The notes under the pieces are model-generated. The model ran no database searches. It was not told where the DNA came from and saw nothing but the letters and a program-made list of their open reading frames with translations. Both the position numbers and the translations under genes were made by a program. DNA of 64,000 nucleotides from Diadema setosum (taxonomy: Eukaryota; Echinodermata; Echinoidea; Diadematoida; Diadematidae), in assembly GCF_964275005.1 (NCBI RefSeq), contig NC_092695.1, positions 15,880,111 through 15,944,110 of the forward strand, written 5' to 3'. Below are positions 44,728 through 58,724 of the stretch, one piece after another. Each line of letters opens with the position of its first letter. The first letter of the stretch is position 1.

Positions 44728-47700
44728 TAATAATAATAATAATAATAATATATCAATTTATAAAGCGCAAAACCTATAGACATATATTTTTCTGCGCTGC
44801 AAAAGCTTCTGATGTGCTTGATGATAATGAACAATATTTTGATCTCACGATCTGATACTCTTTTACTTCTCCTTCCGCCTCTAGCCTTTGTTCTTTCAAC
44901 ATAATTCTTTCTTTGTCATCATTCACTTACTAGAAAACATTCGTGGATTGTTCCTTTTCTTCTTTATTTTTTGACTAATCGTCAGTGCCATATTGTAGTT
45001 TAATTTCTTTGAGAGACTTAATAAACACTACTGCTGCTTAGAGTATTATTCCTTTTTTGAAGTTAAGGAACTGCATATCAAAGTTGTAGGGAGAAGTAAA
45101 TGCGCAACGTGAATCATCTTCGAACATTTACTATTGCAAAAGCAACTCTATAGGACGTTATCGTGAGATGATAATACTATATCCAAAGTAAACATTCAAG
45201 AAGGGAATAAAACAGGGAGGAAAAACCAAAAGGAATTAAGGACATTTGAAAAAACAAAACAAAATGAAAGCTGCTTCCACTTTACAGCTTTGTGAACAAA
45301 GCTTGAGCAAACTGATAGCACTGTATTAAATAGTTCAACTTTTCTTCCGTAGTAGTCCCACATGATCAAAAGAGTGAGTTTTAATGGTATTTAGGATGCA
45401 TATTTAAAGGGGGAAGGCAGATATAAGTGTATTAAACCATAACCGGCGAAAAATATTCAAAATAAAAGAGACGATCGACAGACTGACTAAGAGTGCGCAG
45501 ATAACGCGATTAACAGGAGTTGGTTCAACGTTAGAAATCGATAAGAGACAGCGGCTGTTTTCGATAAAATTCTAACCTTTTTACAATGGATACCTTTTAC
45601 TTTCGTTGATTTTGTTAATTTCGTCTTTTACAGTGTTTTATGAGAAAAGCGATCAATCTATGTTTCAGGTGATAAGACGGAGCGTGGTTTCACATAAATA
45701 TTTACACAGGTGTCATATTTTTTGTGTTTTTGCCCCTCCACCCTCTCCCCCCCCCCCCCCCCCCGCAACTACAGAGCAAAATGTTCCATGGTTAATCAAA
45801 GTGATTGTGAAAGCCGTTTACACTGAAAACAGTATTCTTCTTTCCGTGCTCCCCTTTACTCCGCAGCAATCATCACTGATCTTAAGATATCTTTTTCGCA
45901 AACTTTTACCGAGACACTGAAAGGGGGGGGGGGGGGGGGGAGGAGGGGAGAGAAACTGATCTCTATTCTTTCTTTCTTTTTTTTAAGTCACAATATTCAG
46001 AAAGGAAAAGAGCAAAATTAACCACGATGTTAGAAGGATCGAGCTTTTTTATCCTTTTTTTTGCCCTATAGTATATGTTACAAAAAGTACAACGATTATA
46101 TTATCTTGGTGGAGGGCACCGCAAACTAACTATAGCTTAACTTCCTTCATTATGGAATACTGCCACACTTATATGGTGTGCACAAACTGATGAAACCAAA
46201 AGTAATTGCGTAGTTTGTATATTTATACATTGAAGATTGACTTTATTCGATATGATTTCTTAAAAAAAAATGTGCATCAGCACTTGACATACAACCATAT
46301 ATCTTGTGCGTATTGAGGCAGGTTTTTTTTTTTTTTCTTGTGGTTGTACACTTTATGAGACGTCATGGCGAGAACTCTCAGAACGCTATTTAGACATTAT
46401 AAATCCACAGGAGAGCGGTTGTAAAGCAATTTCCATGTAAGCTCGCTAATAGTCAGTATGTACGAGACCCTTCAACGTAACTACACCTGAAAAGAGTTTT
46501 ATGATATAACAATTGGCAATTCGACCTATTTGCTGTAATTCCCAATTGCTACTATATGATGTTACAATGGGACTTGAGATTACAAGTATCGTTTAATTTG
46601 TTTTGTGTCAGCATCCTTCGATTGACTGAAGACAATTTCAAAGAATAATGTTTGGGAGTCAATGACTATAACTGTGCTTTATTACACCTCAGTGTCATGT
46701 GTGTATTTATTTTCACATTTGTTAACCTCCGGGCTTGCAATATACGTCGAATCTTAAAGGGAAGTATAGTTTTGGTTGAGACCTAACTTCATGTGTGTAA
46801 CATTAAAAAAAAAAATGAAATATGAAAGAGTAAGTGATTCCAAGAGGGATTAAAAGTTCATTTGATGAAAATTGATTTTGAAATGGCTGAGATGATATCC
46901 AAAACAGAGCAATCCTAATAAAAGGTGGAACCCACCTTTTATCCGGATCGCTTTGTTCTACTTTGTTTTTGGATGTTCCAAAACCGATTTGAATCTAATA
47001 AACTTTGAATTCCTCTTAGAATGGTATGTTCTGTATTATTTCATAAGTGGTTTATTGGTATCTCGCAAAAAGTTAAAAGCCCAATCTTCATCTCTCCACC
47101 AATACTATACCATCCCTTTAATTACTAATAGTCTTGTCAAAACAGCCAACGAGGGGAAATGGATAATGATATTAATGTCTGATGGCAAACTTATATTAAT
47201 TTAAAATTACATATTGAAAAATGGATAGCATCCTGTATAATCTAAAATTAACGTCTCAATATATCAAGCATCATAATAGTCCATGGAAGCTTATAACAAT
47301 ATTATCATTCCATTGAAGTTTGGCCTTGTAAATGCATTCTTGTTCAAGTTTCAGTTCTTGATATCTGATTCTGCTTCTGCAGATGCTGATGCATGATTTC
47401 GTCCTGTTTGTCAACTATACGTTCCTATCAAGTAGTCCTATTGTTCCTTCTGAATACTAGTAATACAACGGTATGACTAACTACTTAATAGGCTTATATA
47501 AGATTATAGGGTACAAAAAATGTATTATATCTATATGGTGAGGTAAACCTTATCTGCAAGGAAAGAGGACATATTTCAAGAGTCAGAGACAGTGAAAATA
47601 ATTTTGGTTCAAATCCCATCGAAATTGAAGCTAATGCTGCTGAGTCGTGAAAATTTGAATGCCAGGTTAATCAGCTAACGTCATCCCTGAAATTACCCTT

Positions 47701-50700
47701 TGGGTCAATCAAGCATCATGGTGTACACAGATTGTTAAACCAGTTAAACGTTTCATAGCGTTTTAACGCAGAGCAATTTCAAGTAAGATATTCATTAGAT
47801 TGTGTAGCTTGGAAACATAAATTTTTATGTTGTAAATGAAAAATAATAAATAAATAGAGAAATAGAGAAATAAGAAATAAAGGTAAATAAAGGTAAAGGT
47901 AGTGTCAAGTGCTGTTAAAGTTGGGAACATAGCTACACCAAACCCTGTTGCCGGCAAATTTGTTTAAGTACATTCCAAAACTTGCCCTAGACAACTGTTG
48001 TAGCAGATAAGAATTAAAGTAAACTTATTTGTGACAAACTGAAAATAAAAGTGGTAAAGGTCTCGTCAAGCATGACAAAATGTAACATATCTCTGACGTG
48101 GAATTTCAAATTGTTCACAGAAGAGTGATATTAGCCGGGTTCACACGTACATCAATTAGCGGGATACAAATCTCGAGATTTGCATCGCGATCGTCATCCC
48201 GCTAATTTGTACGTGTGAACCCGGCTATTGTGTCGAAATCACTCGTGCGCGCTAAAGGGATGATGACTCAAATTACAACTGTACCACTTATACGCAAAAC
48301 GGTAGAAAAAAAAAAAACCCTGCTTTTGCTATGTATTTCATTATCAACTACCACGCCCTCCCCGCCTGACAGTCGTGTTTGCTGTACATAATAGAAGAGA
48401 TACAAGGCAAGAATACGTTTAAGCGACGTATACAAGCTTTTTTTTTTTTTTTTTTTTAAATACAATTTCATTTTCAGGAAAGAAACTCGTAATGGAATGT
48501 GTATAGGCAGGTCAGTGTTGAGACCAGTGTTGAGGTCAGACTTGTGAGACGACGACATTATATTTCACATGCAGCAGCTATACCAATATTACTGTTTTCT
48601 GAGCTTTCAAACCCTAAAGCTTATTTTACATCCGATTTCAATGACAACCCTACCATCAGTGATTATTCCCTTAGATTTTACTATATAGCCAAAATGAAAA
48701 TGAACTTTATAATCATAATGATTTTCTGTCATTTAAAGTCATCGCGAATTCTTAACGAAATCTCTTTGGTCAACTTGCATTCATTTGTGGTCTAAGTTCT
48801 CTGTCTGAAATTAGCCCTTTCTTTGAGAGAAAAAAAAAATAGAAAAGAATAAAGTAAAGGGTTCCCGTATTTAGGATAAGTCGCCCAAAATGTTTAATGC
48901 TAAAAAAGTAATTCAATAAAATGAAAGAAAATGAGAAAGTAGAGAAAGATGAGATACTGACATGAGAGAAACAAGAAGACATATAGATGTATAAATGTGT
49001 CATTATATCTTTAAATTTCAAAGTTTGGTGGCCCGAAAAAAAACGAAAAAAAAAAACCAAACATAATTACTTATCATCCCGATATTATGGGAAAGAATTA
49101 AACAAGACATGTTGAATCGTAGTAACCCTATCCGGCCACCAAAAGATAACCTTTTTGGAAATTCAGTGGCCCGACATTTTTAGTGGCCCCGGGCCACCTA
49201 GCCGCCGCTAATGTCGAGCCCTTCATAATATCACCATTGCGCGGTGGACAAGAAAAATGCGCCGACTGATTTCTTTTACTTATCGCCGCAAAAAACAGTT
49301 AGATTGTCAGCGGTGTCGATGAAAATCCTCGTGCAAACAAGAAGTAACATGAAAATCTCGTTAGCGTGGTTAACGGTCAAATCATTAAACATGTCTGTTT
49401 GAGGACGCCAAATAATTGGCATTCTCTTCGCCTTTCTGTTATCTGTTCCTATCTGTTTGTCGGTCCCCGTCTTTACCACCCCAGGACTTCGTGGACTCAA
49501 GTTTGACCATGACTGTAAGTTGTCCAATCTCATCCCTAGAAGGATTCGATAACTTTGATAGACTGATATAGAGTTTTCTTGTTTTAAAGAATGCACTTTT
49601 GGATTGCGAACTTCAAAAATTGGTGTAACAGCTTAGCGACTGAAATTAAACATAAAAGAATGAATGTGATGTCAGCTGCCTTTATTCGGTAATAACATGT
49701 TATCTTACCTTCATTTAGATAAAATTTTAGCAAATATGACAAACAGGTGTAAAAAACAGTGTGAAATACTCATGCAGGAATTAGCACCTGGATAGAGGTA
49801 TTTGATGATTTTTAATGTTTCGTTTACTGCATTTATTTTCATTAATATTATTGATACTGACAACAATGTGAGTTTGCATGAGCTTCTATGGGGTTAATAA
49901 AAGATGTTGCGAATTTCGATGCCTTTGAATTTTGAAGCAGAGGAAATCGAAACTGTAATGAGAGTAAGATGTAAAGAAACGAATTTGCAATTCTTAGTGA
50001 TATCATTTATGGAAAATTAGAATATAGACAAAGCTCTTTCACTTATGTTAGAACAGGAAAATACGCACTTTTACGAGGAAAATTTCTGGTTGTGATTTAA
50101 AAGGGTGGATTAAAAGCATTTATTTTCTTCTTGGTGATCCTAACCGTTGCTCCTGTCTCTCCTCCTTATTGTTCGTAGCAGTTGTTGTGGTAGAGCAAAA
50201 TAAATGACACTCAATATTTTATATGTACTCTCGGCTAAAGTCTCGAGTAAAATGATAAGTTTGTAGCATTCCCCTGGAAAACGTTGAGACAATTTTGCAC
50301 AGAGCAAAACAATGGTGATGTCGTTTTAGTGTATAAGGATGAATTAAATATAATCAGCCATTAGTACCTTCAAAATGAATGATACGAAATGTTCATATGG
50401 CCCTCTTTGTGCACAAATCATGGATAATGGCATAAGCTCAGTCGACGTCTGCCAACAAAAGTCTCCTGCAGAAATGCCCGTGCTTGGGACTAACAAATAT
50501 GATTTCTGGTTAATCAGCGTGACTGCAACACGTCTTCATGTAACTATAGGCCCTCTTCTTTCGCTGACACAGGCATGAACTTCGATGATTTATAATCCCC
50601 AACTTGGTTAAACATTAAGCCAGTATTGACGAGAGGCCAATAAATCTTGGCCCTTCTTTGCCCGATACGCAAGAGCGGGGTGCCATAAAACTAAACCATT

Positions 50701-53700
50701 GAAAGGGGGCAAGGCGTAAGACCATGAATTAACTTCTTGTTGAGCACCTTGGAACAAAAATTACAGTTTTCATTTTCAGCATCACTCGTCCACTCCCAAT
50801 TCAAATCAAGCCAGTCGCTTATGCTCAACAAGGAAGTCTGCTAAACTGTGCAAAGAACTGGGCCTACCAGGATGTTTCTTCTTCTTCTGTTTTTTTTTTC
50901 TCGCCCGCATACGTACCCGTATGTTCATACAATCCACGCGACTTATCACCCAATCAACGATTTTTTTTTTCTCTCTATCCATTTCCCTTGATTTCCCTTT
51001 TTTTTGCTAGTACACTATCTAAATATCGTTGTGGCGTTTTTTTTTTCTTCTAAATTATAAAGCCACGTAGCATTTCACGTCTCGGATAACTAGCGTAACT
51101 TCTGTTTTGCGAGAAAAGTCGCCCCTAGACGTCGCAAAGAACATTTACCATGCACCTTTGAAGATTAATCATTAATCCACGTTGTCATGTGACAAGCATG
51201 TGGTAGTGCTTTAAAGCTGAATTAACCCTCACGGATTTTTTTTTTCTTTTTCAAAATATGATTAATGCAATAAGTCAGTTTATATCTTGGCAAATATAGA
51301 GGTTTGATTGAATCAGTTCTTTATTCAAGAAAATGCTTATACATAACCAGGTCAATTATCCCTTTAGATAATTGCAGGTATACATCGAAAATTACAAATC
51401 ACAATTTTAAGAACATACAATACAAATAACATCCGTGAGATTAATGCGCCAATATTAACAATATGATATACTTATGATCGTCAAACTGCCAGTTATGCAC
51501 TAAGGTGTCCTTTTGGTATACGTACGGCATAGCCATCTTTCATTAAGGAACGTGATGCATTTCAGGTAGAAATTTGAGGTTCTTAACCCCTTTTATTTCT
51601 TTAAATTCCATGCGAGATTCTGGAAAGCATTGATATACATCAAGTGCAATCATTACTGCACTGCTTCTCTCAGAAAACCCAAGAAGACAGCATTTCGCAA
51701 GAGGGAGAAATACAAACACCTAAGATGATGTATACATTGAATACGTAATATTTGTATATTACGAATCTTCGGTCAACATCTTTTTGCGTGCAGTGATTCG
51801 CCGGCGTTGTTCTCAACGGGGTCATCCCACGAGCGGCCTATGAGCTCGACATCAACTAAATCAGGCCCACGAGCTAGAAATTGAAAAAGGGTCCATCAAT
51901 CATGCATCCACGAGTCATACAGCCCATAAGCTCGACACCAACAAGTTAAACAGGCCCAGCATCTAAAAACTATGTAGAACTAGGTAAACAGGGCCTCTGA
52001 GCTCGACACTACTCCAGTATGGCCCACGAATTCGACAGCAAGAAAAAAAATCCACGAGCTCGACACTACGTACATTAAGCCCCGCGATGTACTGTGGAGC
52101 TCATGGGCCTTGTTTGTCTTTCGTCGAGCTTGTGGGTCTTGATAGCCTGTATAGTGTCGATCTCACGGGCCTCATTGGCCTAGTGTCTAGCTAGTGGGCC
52201 TTGTTCGCTTAGTGTCAAGCTCGTGAGCTGTATAAATCTTCGGTTATATGACTCGCGGGTGTCGAGCTCGTGACGCGCACCCGTTCTCAGCACTTGGCAT
52301 TTTTTTTTCTTTGTTTGCACATCTACAGTAGAGCCTACTGGCCAGGAAAATTCATATCCATATATTTTTTTTTTCTGGGATATCCAACACCTTTTTTTCT
52401 TTAAAACAGTATATCCTGTTTTCTGACAGAGAATGACAAAATCGGGACAAAATTAATTTATGTGACATGTTGATAATATTTTAGAAAAAAAAAAAAGATC
52501 ATAAGTTGCGCGAGTTACAGTATCACATTAACCATGCCCCCAAATATGTGACAGTTCATAATGGATGTTTCAGGCGCAGCCCCCATTGAATGTTCTGCCA
52601 CCATTTCGGGTGACGCTTCGAAAGGTACCCTGTACCAATTCCCATATCGACCAAGCGTTATCCCAACGAATATGTCCTAAGAACAACTGTCTAATGAGCT
52701 ACTTTCAGATAATTCGGTGACATATCATTTCCTCTTTCTCGTTCGTTGAAGAACTGTACTTCTGCAATGAAATTGATTTTACCATATCTACATGAGCCAC
52801 TGTGTGATTTGATATATTTTCAATGGTACATGTATTGACTAGTTTGTTTTAAGCGTTTTAATAAAGCTGACGAAGAATTCCTTACCCTAAAATGTACGAG
52901 CATATTATAGTTATGAATAGCTTACGAGAAGTCCGATTCGTTTAGATAATGATGTTGCTGTCGCGTGGGTGTTTTGGAAAGTGTCAAGAAAATAATAAAT
53001 TAGTTATTCGATTGTCTAGAAGGAACATAAATTTCTCTGAGCTCATTTTGACTGAAACATTAATCGCATTATATCCTGACTTTAAAGTCGTCACTCATAA
53101 TAGGGAATGATGTATGTCTAACATGATTTCGTACAAACAGATATCTATACCTTATTCATGCTATTGGTGGCGATGTATAAATTCAGGTTGCTATTGTGTG
53201 AAAAAGAAATGATGAGGGAAGAATTTCATTATGATATCTAAACACGAATATAGCGATTAAATTGTAAAATATCTCATATACTGTAAAGATCTTCAAATGA
53301 CTTAATGAAAGATCCGTGTGTAACAGATAATGGTATTATTACGATATTGTGCAAATTATAAACCATTTATTTTTGTGATAAGAATATATGATCTAGTCTA
53401 TAGTCCCAGTACAATTCTAAAATAATTTTTACAATTGATTAATCGTAAAATGAATGCATTGCATATCGTTATTACAGAATGCCCTCGGAGGAAATGTGTT
53501 AATTTGTAAAATATTCCAATTTCTTAAGCCATTGAAGAAGACACATTTTTTTTTTAACGTGTTGACCCCATGATAGACGTCTGTCTATTGTTGTGTCAAA
53601 AAAGAAATTTCACCAATTCTTTTTTTTTTAATTTTTAATTTAAATTTCTAAGAGTAGTTTGGAGATTCATAACTTAATTGAAGGTAATCATAAAATTCGT

Positions 53701-56700
53701 TCTCTTCTGGTTCTTTTCTTATGTTGCTATCTCACTGTGCTTCGGACAAAATAGGCAAGAAGTTGTTTTTTTTTTCGGAAATTATTACACCATCCGTTGT
53801 GTGTAAATCAGCAAAATATTCAATTCTAAACTTAATCAGCTTTCATTGAACTGATATTCGTCAGCATTTATTTTGTTGACCATCCGTTGCTGTCGTCGTT
53901 TCAATAATAAATTCCTCTCCATTGTACCTTTTCCTTTCAAAATGGAAATCAAGTTTTTATGAAACATTGAAGCCGCTGTTGTCTAGCTTGCATTTACAAA
54001 ATAATTACATGTATTACGATGGCCGGTCTGCAATCGACGCATTGTTGCTAGCTTAAGTCTCTATTTGACATGAAGTAACGTGACATAACACTGGAGTCCA
54101 CTATCATATAAGCAAGACGTCTCGATTATTGAAATCATAATAGTTATGAGTTCATAGTCAGCAAGAGACAGAAATTATCGATAATGTCGTAAATGCGTTG
54201 TAAACTAGATTTATGATAAAGATATGCTCGACATTTTGTTTGTCATTGGAGGTTCTGTTAATTTTCACTGTTCCTCGGTCAAAGTAAAGATGCCTTACGA
54301 TTTTTAAAATCTTGTTCTTAATGTAAACGTCAAAAATTCACTTACTTCACTATTTCAAAAATATTTACCAAATAAATTGGAGATGATTTAATGCTGAGAA
54401 TAGTTGGTTTCATAATCAGAGAGTAAAAACTTTTTGTAAGCACCGTAAACGGGAAGCATTCTCAAACATTAACTTGAATTCAGCGAATGCAAAAAGATTA
54501 ATGAAATAAATCTTTGAAACTTTGGGAAACACTCAACAGTTATATATAGTCATACTATAATTTGACAAAGTTTCAAAGTTAAAGTACAGCAGCCGAGCAC
54601 TTGACGTATAGCTCCTTCTGACGGCATGGAAAATATTAGTCTTATCGTATTTCAGTTTGTGTTTTCAAAAAAACTAAATGGAACTCTTTTAGAGTCTTTG
54701 TATATTTTCTGGATATCGTTACACTATTGTGACAAAACATTTTGTATTTTTCAAAATCTCATATTGAGAGGTCGGAAAATGGACTTATAATCATAACTTT
54801 GATGATCAATTCTATTTCATTAGTTGTCCGATTTTCCTCAGTCATTCACTGATAAAATTTGGTAATCTTTTTGCTTTCAATAAAGACCACATCACATACG
54901 GTTTGGGACAACTCCTCTTATAATGTCAAATTTAAACATCGATATTGTGGGGAATTTCATGTGACATTGAACACTTCCTCGAGTTTCCAAGCCGTCCCTA
55001 GCTCTCCCACATACTTACTCACATACGAAGGCGTTTAACAAGCTGTTAGAAATGGAAGTATTTCAGGTATAAGTCACTGTAGCATTTCTGGGATGGAACA
55101 ATGGAGACATCAAATAAAGATGTAATCGAAACTGTCCGATCATCTGTAAATCATTTCACAAGAAGTCCATCCTGCTGGCGTGCTACCAACCATTCAAGAA
55201 AGAATCTTCATCGGCATAGTTAAGGCCTATCATGGATGTCACGTTTTCTGTTCAACAAATTCATATTCAATTTGTGTGTGCGTGCAGTAGCTGTGTGTGT
55301 GATTTGGCTATTTCATGATGACGTCTTTTGAACTTCTCCAGTAATAATATATCATCAGAGACATTAACTGCACATTGCCCTGTCGGCGTTATTGTTATAC
55401 AAAATTGGCTTGATATTCAAATGGTGTGAATATTACCAAAACACACACACTTGACACACAAACCTGCAAAATCTTACCAATTAAAACAAAAAACAAACTC
55501 CCAACTATCTACTCGCATTTACACTCTCTTGCTCAAAGAAAAAGTTTCCATCTAAATTTTGCTTTCATTAGAAGAAGATGATATAGCCACTATACATGTA
55601 ATGGTTTACTTTAACATGTCAGAGTTAAAATTGGCAGAGGGCACTTAAGAAAACAAATGCAATTTTGTTAAATTACAGAGGTAAAATACAAAGGACTATA
55701 ATAAACTAAGTATGACATTATTTAGAACATGACTTCTTACCTCTGATATTTCTTTATAATTCTTTATATCTTTGACACCTTCACCTCTGTCATTTTAACG
55801 TGGATTCCCCCTATAAAAATTACAAAATATGAAAGGTAGTTTCTGCGATTTATCAAAAGGCAACCACAATGACCAGAAGAGTCTAGTCAACGGCCTTTAT
55901 GCTCATGACACTTCGCGTCGGCAAGCAAACCTCCTAGTGAACGCTCGCTGACACGCGCATGCAAAAGGAACGCCCTATTGCTAATACTTAAACTAAAGCG
56001 TAAACCGTGGTATTTTTGTCAACTACTTTTATGAACTCGTGCCGACATGTCTGGAGCATACAACCAAAAAAAAAAAAATGACTGAAATCGGATGAAAAAT
56101 AAGGAAGTTATGACATTTTGAAGTTTTGCTAATTTCTGCAAAACAGTTCTTGTACAGTGGATATGAATATGGAAATGAGTGAGCTAACCATGTCATAACC
56201 TTACAATTTTCCATTAATCGTGTACAAAAAATGACAAAAATTCAATGTTTCTGTCATTTAAGTCTGAAGGATGATGTTATTCCTGGTTGAATAGTTGCAG
56301 AATAGTGATCAGTTAGATATACCAGGATTTGAGTCTCGGGCATAATTGCGTTTGAATGAAAAACTAGAAATTTCACAATTTTATGTATAAAATATATGGC
56401 AAGTGAGGGGATAATATGCTCACATTGCCATTTGCATATTCATGACTGACCGTTCAAGAACTGTTTCCTGAAAAAATAGCAAAATTCAAAATGTCATAAT
56501 TTCCTTATTTTTCACCCGATTTCGATCACAATTTTACCGTTGAACTCGTGATATTTTACTCTTTATTATCAGATTTATCTATATTTGGAATGGATTTCCC
56601 CTTTCACGTGTTTAAGACCAGACAATGTTCCAGATTTGCTAGTTTTTGTTTTCTTAAAATTCAAACAAAGAGGTGACATTTCGGCATTTTCTGACCATGT

Positions 56701-58664
56701 TTCCAAGCAGGCAAAACTCGGACCAAGGATAAGTACCGGGTCGTGTACACTGACCACCAGCGATTGGAGTTGGAGAAGGAGTTCCATTACAGCCGCTATA
56801 TCACGATCAGACGAAAGAGTGAACTTGCCTTGGCATTGGGCCTCTCTGAACGACAGGTGAGAACTTAATATTTATGTGGATACTTTGACAGAACTAATGA
56901 CAAGAACTTGACGGACAATATTTAAACATTAAGATGGGAAAATCATCTGCAGTAGGCATATAGCTTGACTTAAAAAAATCGTTCAAACAAAGACTACCTG
57001 CGCGAAGAGGGCTTTAAAAAGGGGAAAAAGCGAACCCCAACAAACGGAAGCCAATGTTATTATGAAGATGTACTGTTGTTTTAAACGTGATTTGCACCAT
57101 TAGTGTTTGTATAAAAATTCATGAGTACTCGTTCCAAGTTAATGAGTGATGGATTTTTTTTTATATTTCTCTTTTGATATCGTTATCCCTTAATGTGCAA
57201 TGAATAGCTTACTTACGAGAAAGAAATCAAGATGTCGCTATCAAATCCGATAGGTCGTAAAAAACCCCAAGAAAATGGCAATACATAATGATGCATGCAC
57301 ACTATCCTTTTCTTGTAATCAAGTTGCAAATACGATTTCAAGATATAACTTCACCTTCAATTATTCTTCATTAATCTTCACTGAGGTTATACACAAACAA
57401 CACCACAGTCTTAAAAAAAACCATGATGAAGTTATGAGAGTATCAACAAATATAATAGTTATGATCTTTCTAAGTGCAGCAGTTGCAATCATAATATTTT
57501 CATGTCAAATGTAATATGTAATTAGACCGGGGGCCCAGAGCATTTATTCAGCTGAAAAGGGTCACACTTTTTGATGGTCTCATCATGTAAGGATGTGGCC
57601 AAGGGTCAATAAAATGAATTGCTGGCAAGTCACATCCTGTACCGTAAGCCTAGGGACCACAAAAAGGGACCCCGAAAAATGGATTTATTCAGCCGAAGGG
57701 GGTCACGGACAAAAGTTGGTGGATATTGTTCCTTTGGGTGTACTTATCATGAAAACAGCAATGCCAGCTATTTTATCCTGTACGGGGCCCCAGACAGTAG
57801 CCCCAAAGGGCCCCGGAAATATGGTGTTATTCAGCTGAAAAGGGTCACGGCTAATTTCTTTTGCAATGGAAGTAGTTCCCATCAGAGATATCCAAAACAC
57901 CAATGCCAGCTATTTTATCCTGTACGGGGCCCTAGACAGTAGCCCCAAAGGGCCCCACCCCCCATAGGCCTACGTATAAACACACACAAACATTGATTTT
58001 ATTCAATTAAAAAGAGTCAGGGCTAATTTCTTTTGCAATGGAAGGAATACCAATCAGAGATATCCAAAACACCAAAGCCAGCTATTTTATCCTGCACGGG
58101 GCCCCAGACAGTTGCCCCAAAGTGCCCCACCCCCTATAAGCCCTACGTACAAACACACACACACATTGACTTTATTCAGCTGATAAGAGTAACGGCTAAT
58201 ATCATTTGCAATGGAAGTAGTACCCATCAGAGACATACAAAACACCAAAGCCAGTTATTTTGTCCTGTACGGGGCCCTAGACAGTAGCCCCAAAGTGCCC
58301 CCCCCCCCCAACACACATACTCACACAATAGTTTCATTCACCTGAAAAAGGGTCACGGCTAATTTCTTTTGCAATGGAATTAGTACCCATCAGAGAAATC
58401 CAAAATACCAAAGCCAGTTATTTTATCCTGCATGGGGCCCCAGACAGTAGCCCCAGATAGTAGCCCCAAATTGCCCCCTTACCCCCTCCCCCTCCCCTCC
58501 CCCCCCCTCCCACACACACACACATTGATTTTATTCAGCTGAAAAGGGTCACGGCTACTTTCTTTGCAATCGGAAGTAGTACTCATCAGAGAATAATATC
58601 CAAAGCACTAAAGCCAGTTATTTCATCCTGTACGGGGCCCCAGACAGTAGCCCCAAAGTGCCCC

Positions 58665-58724
<60 letters not shown>

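Noticed and set aside
57593-57942. 81-107-residue frames repeated at 62683-63032
   Set aside because: Mirror copies in the two arms of the fold-back element; no domain, Gly/Pro-rich by composition.
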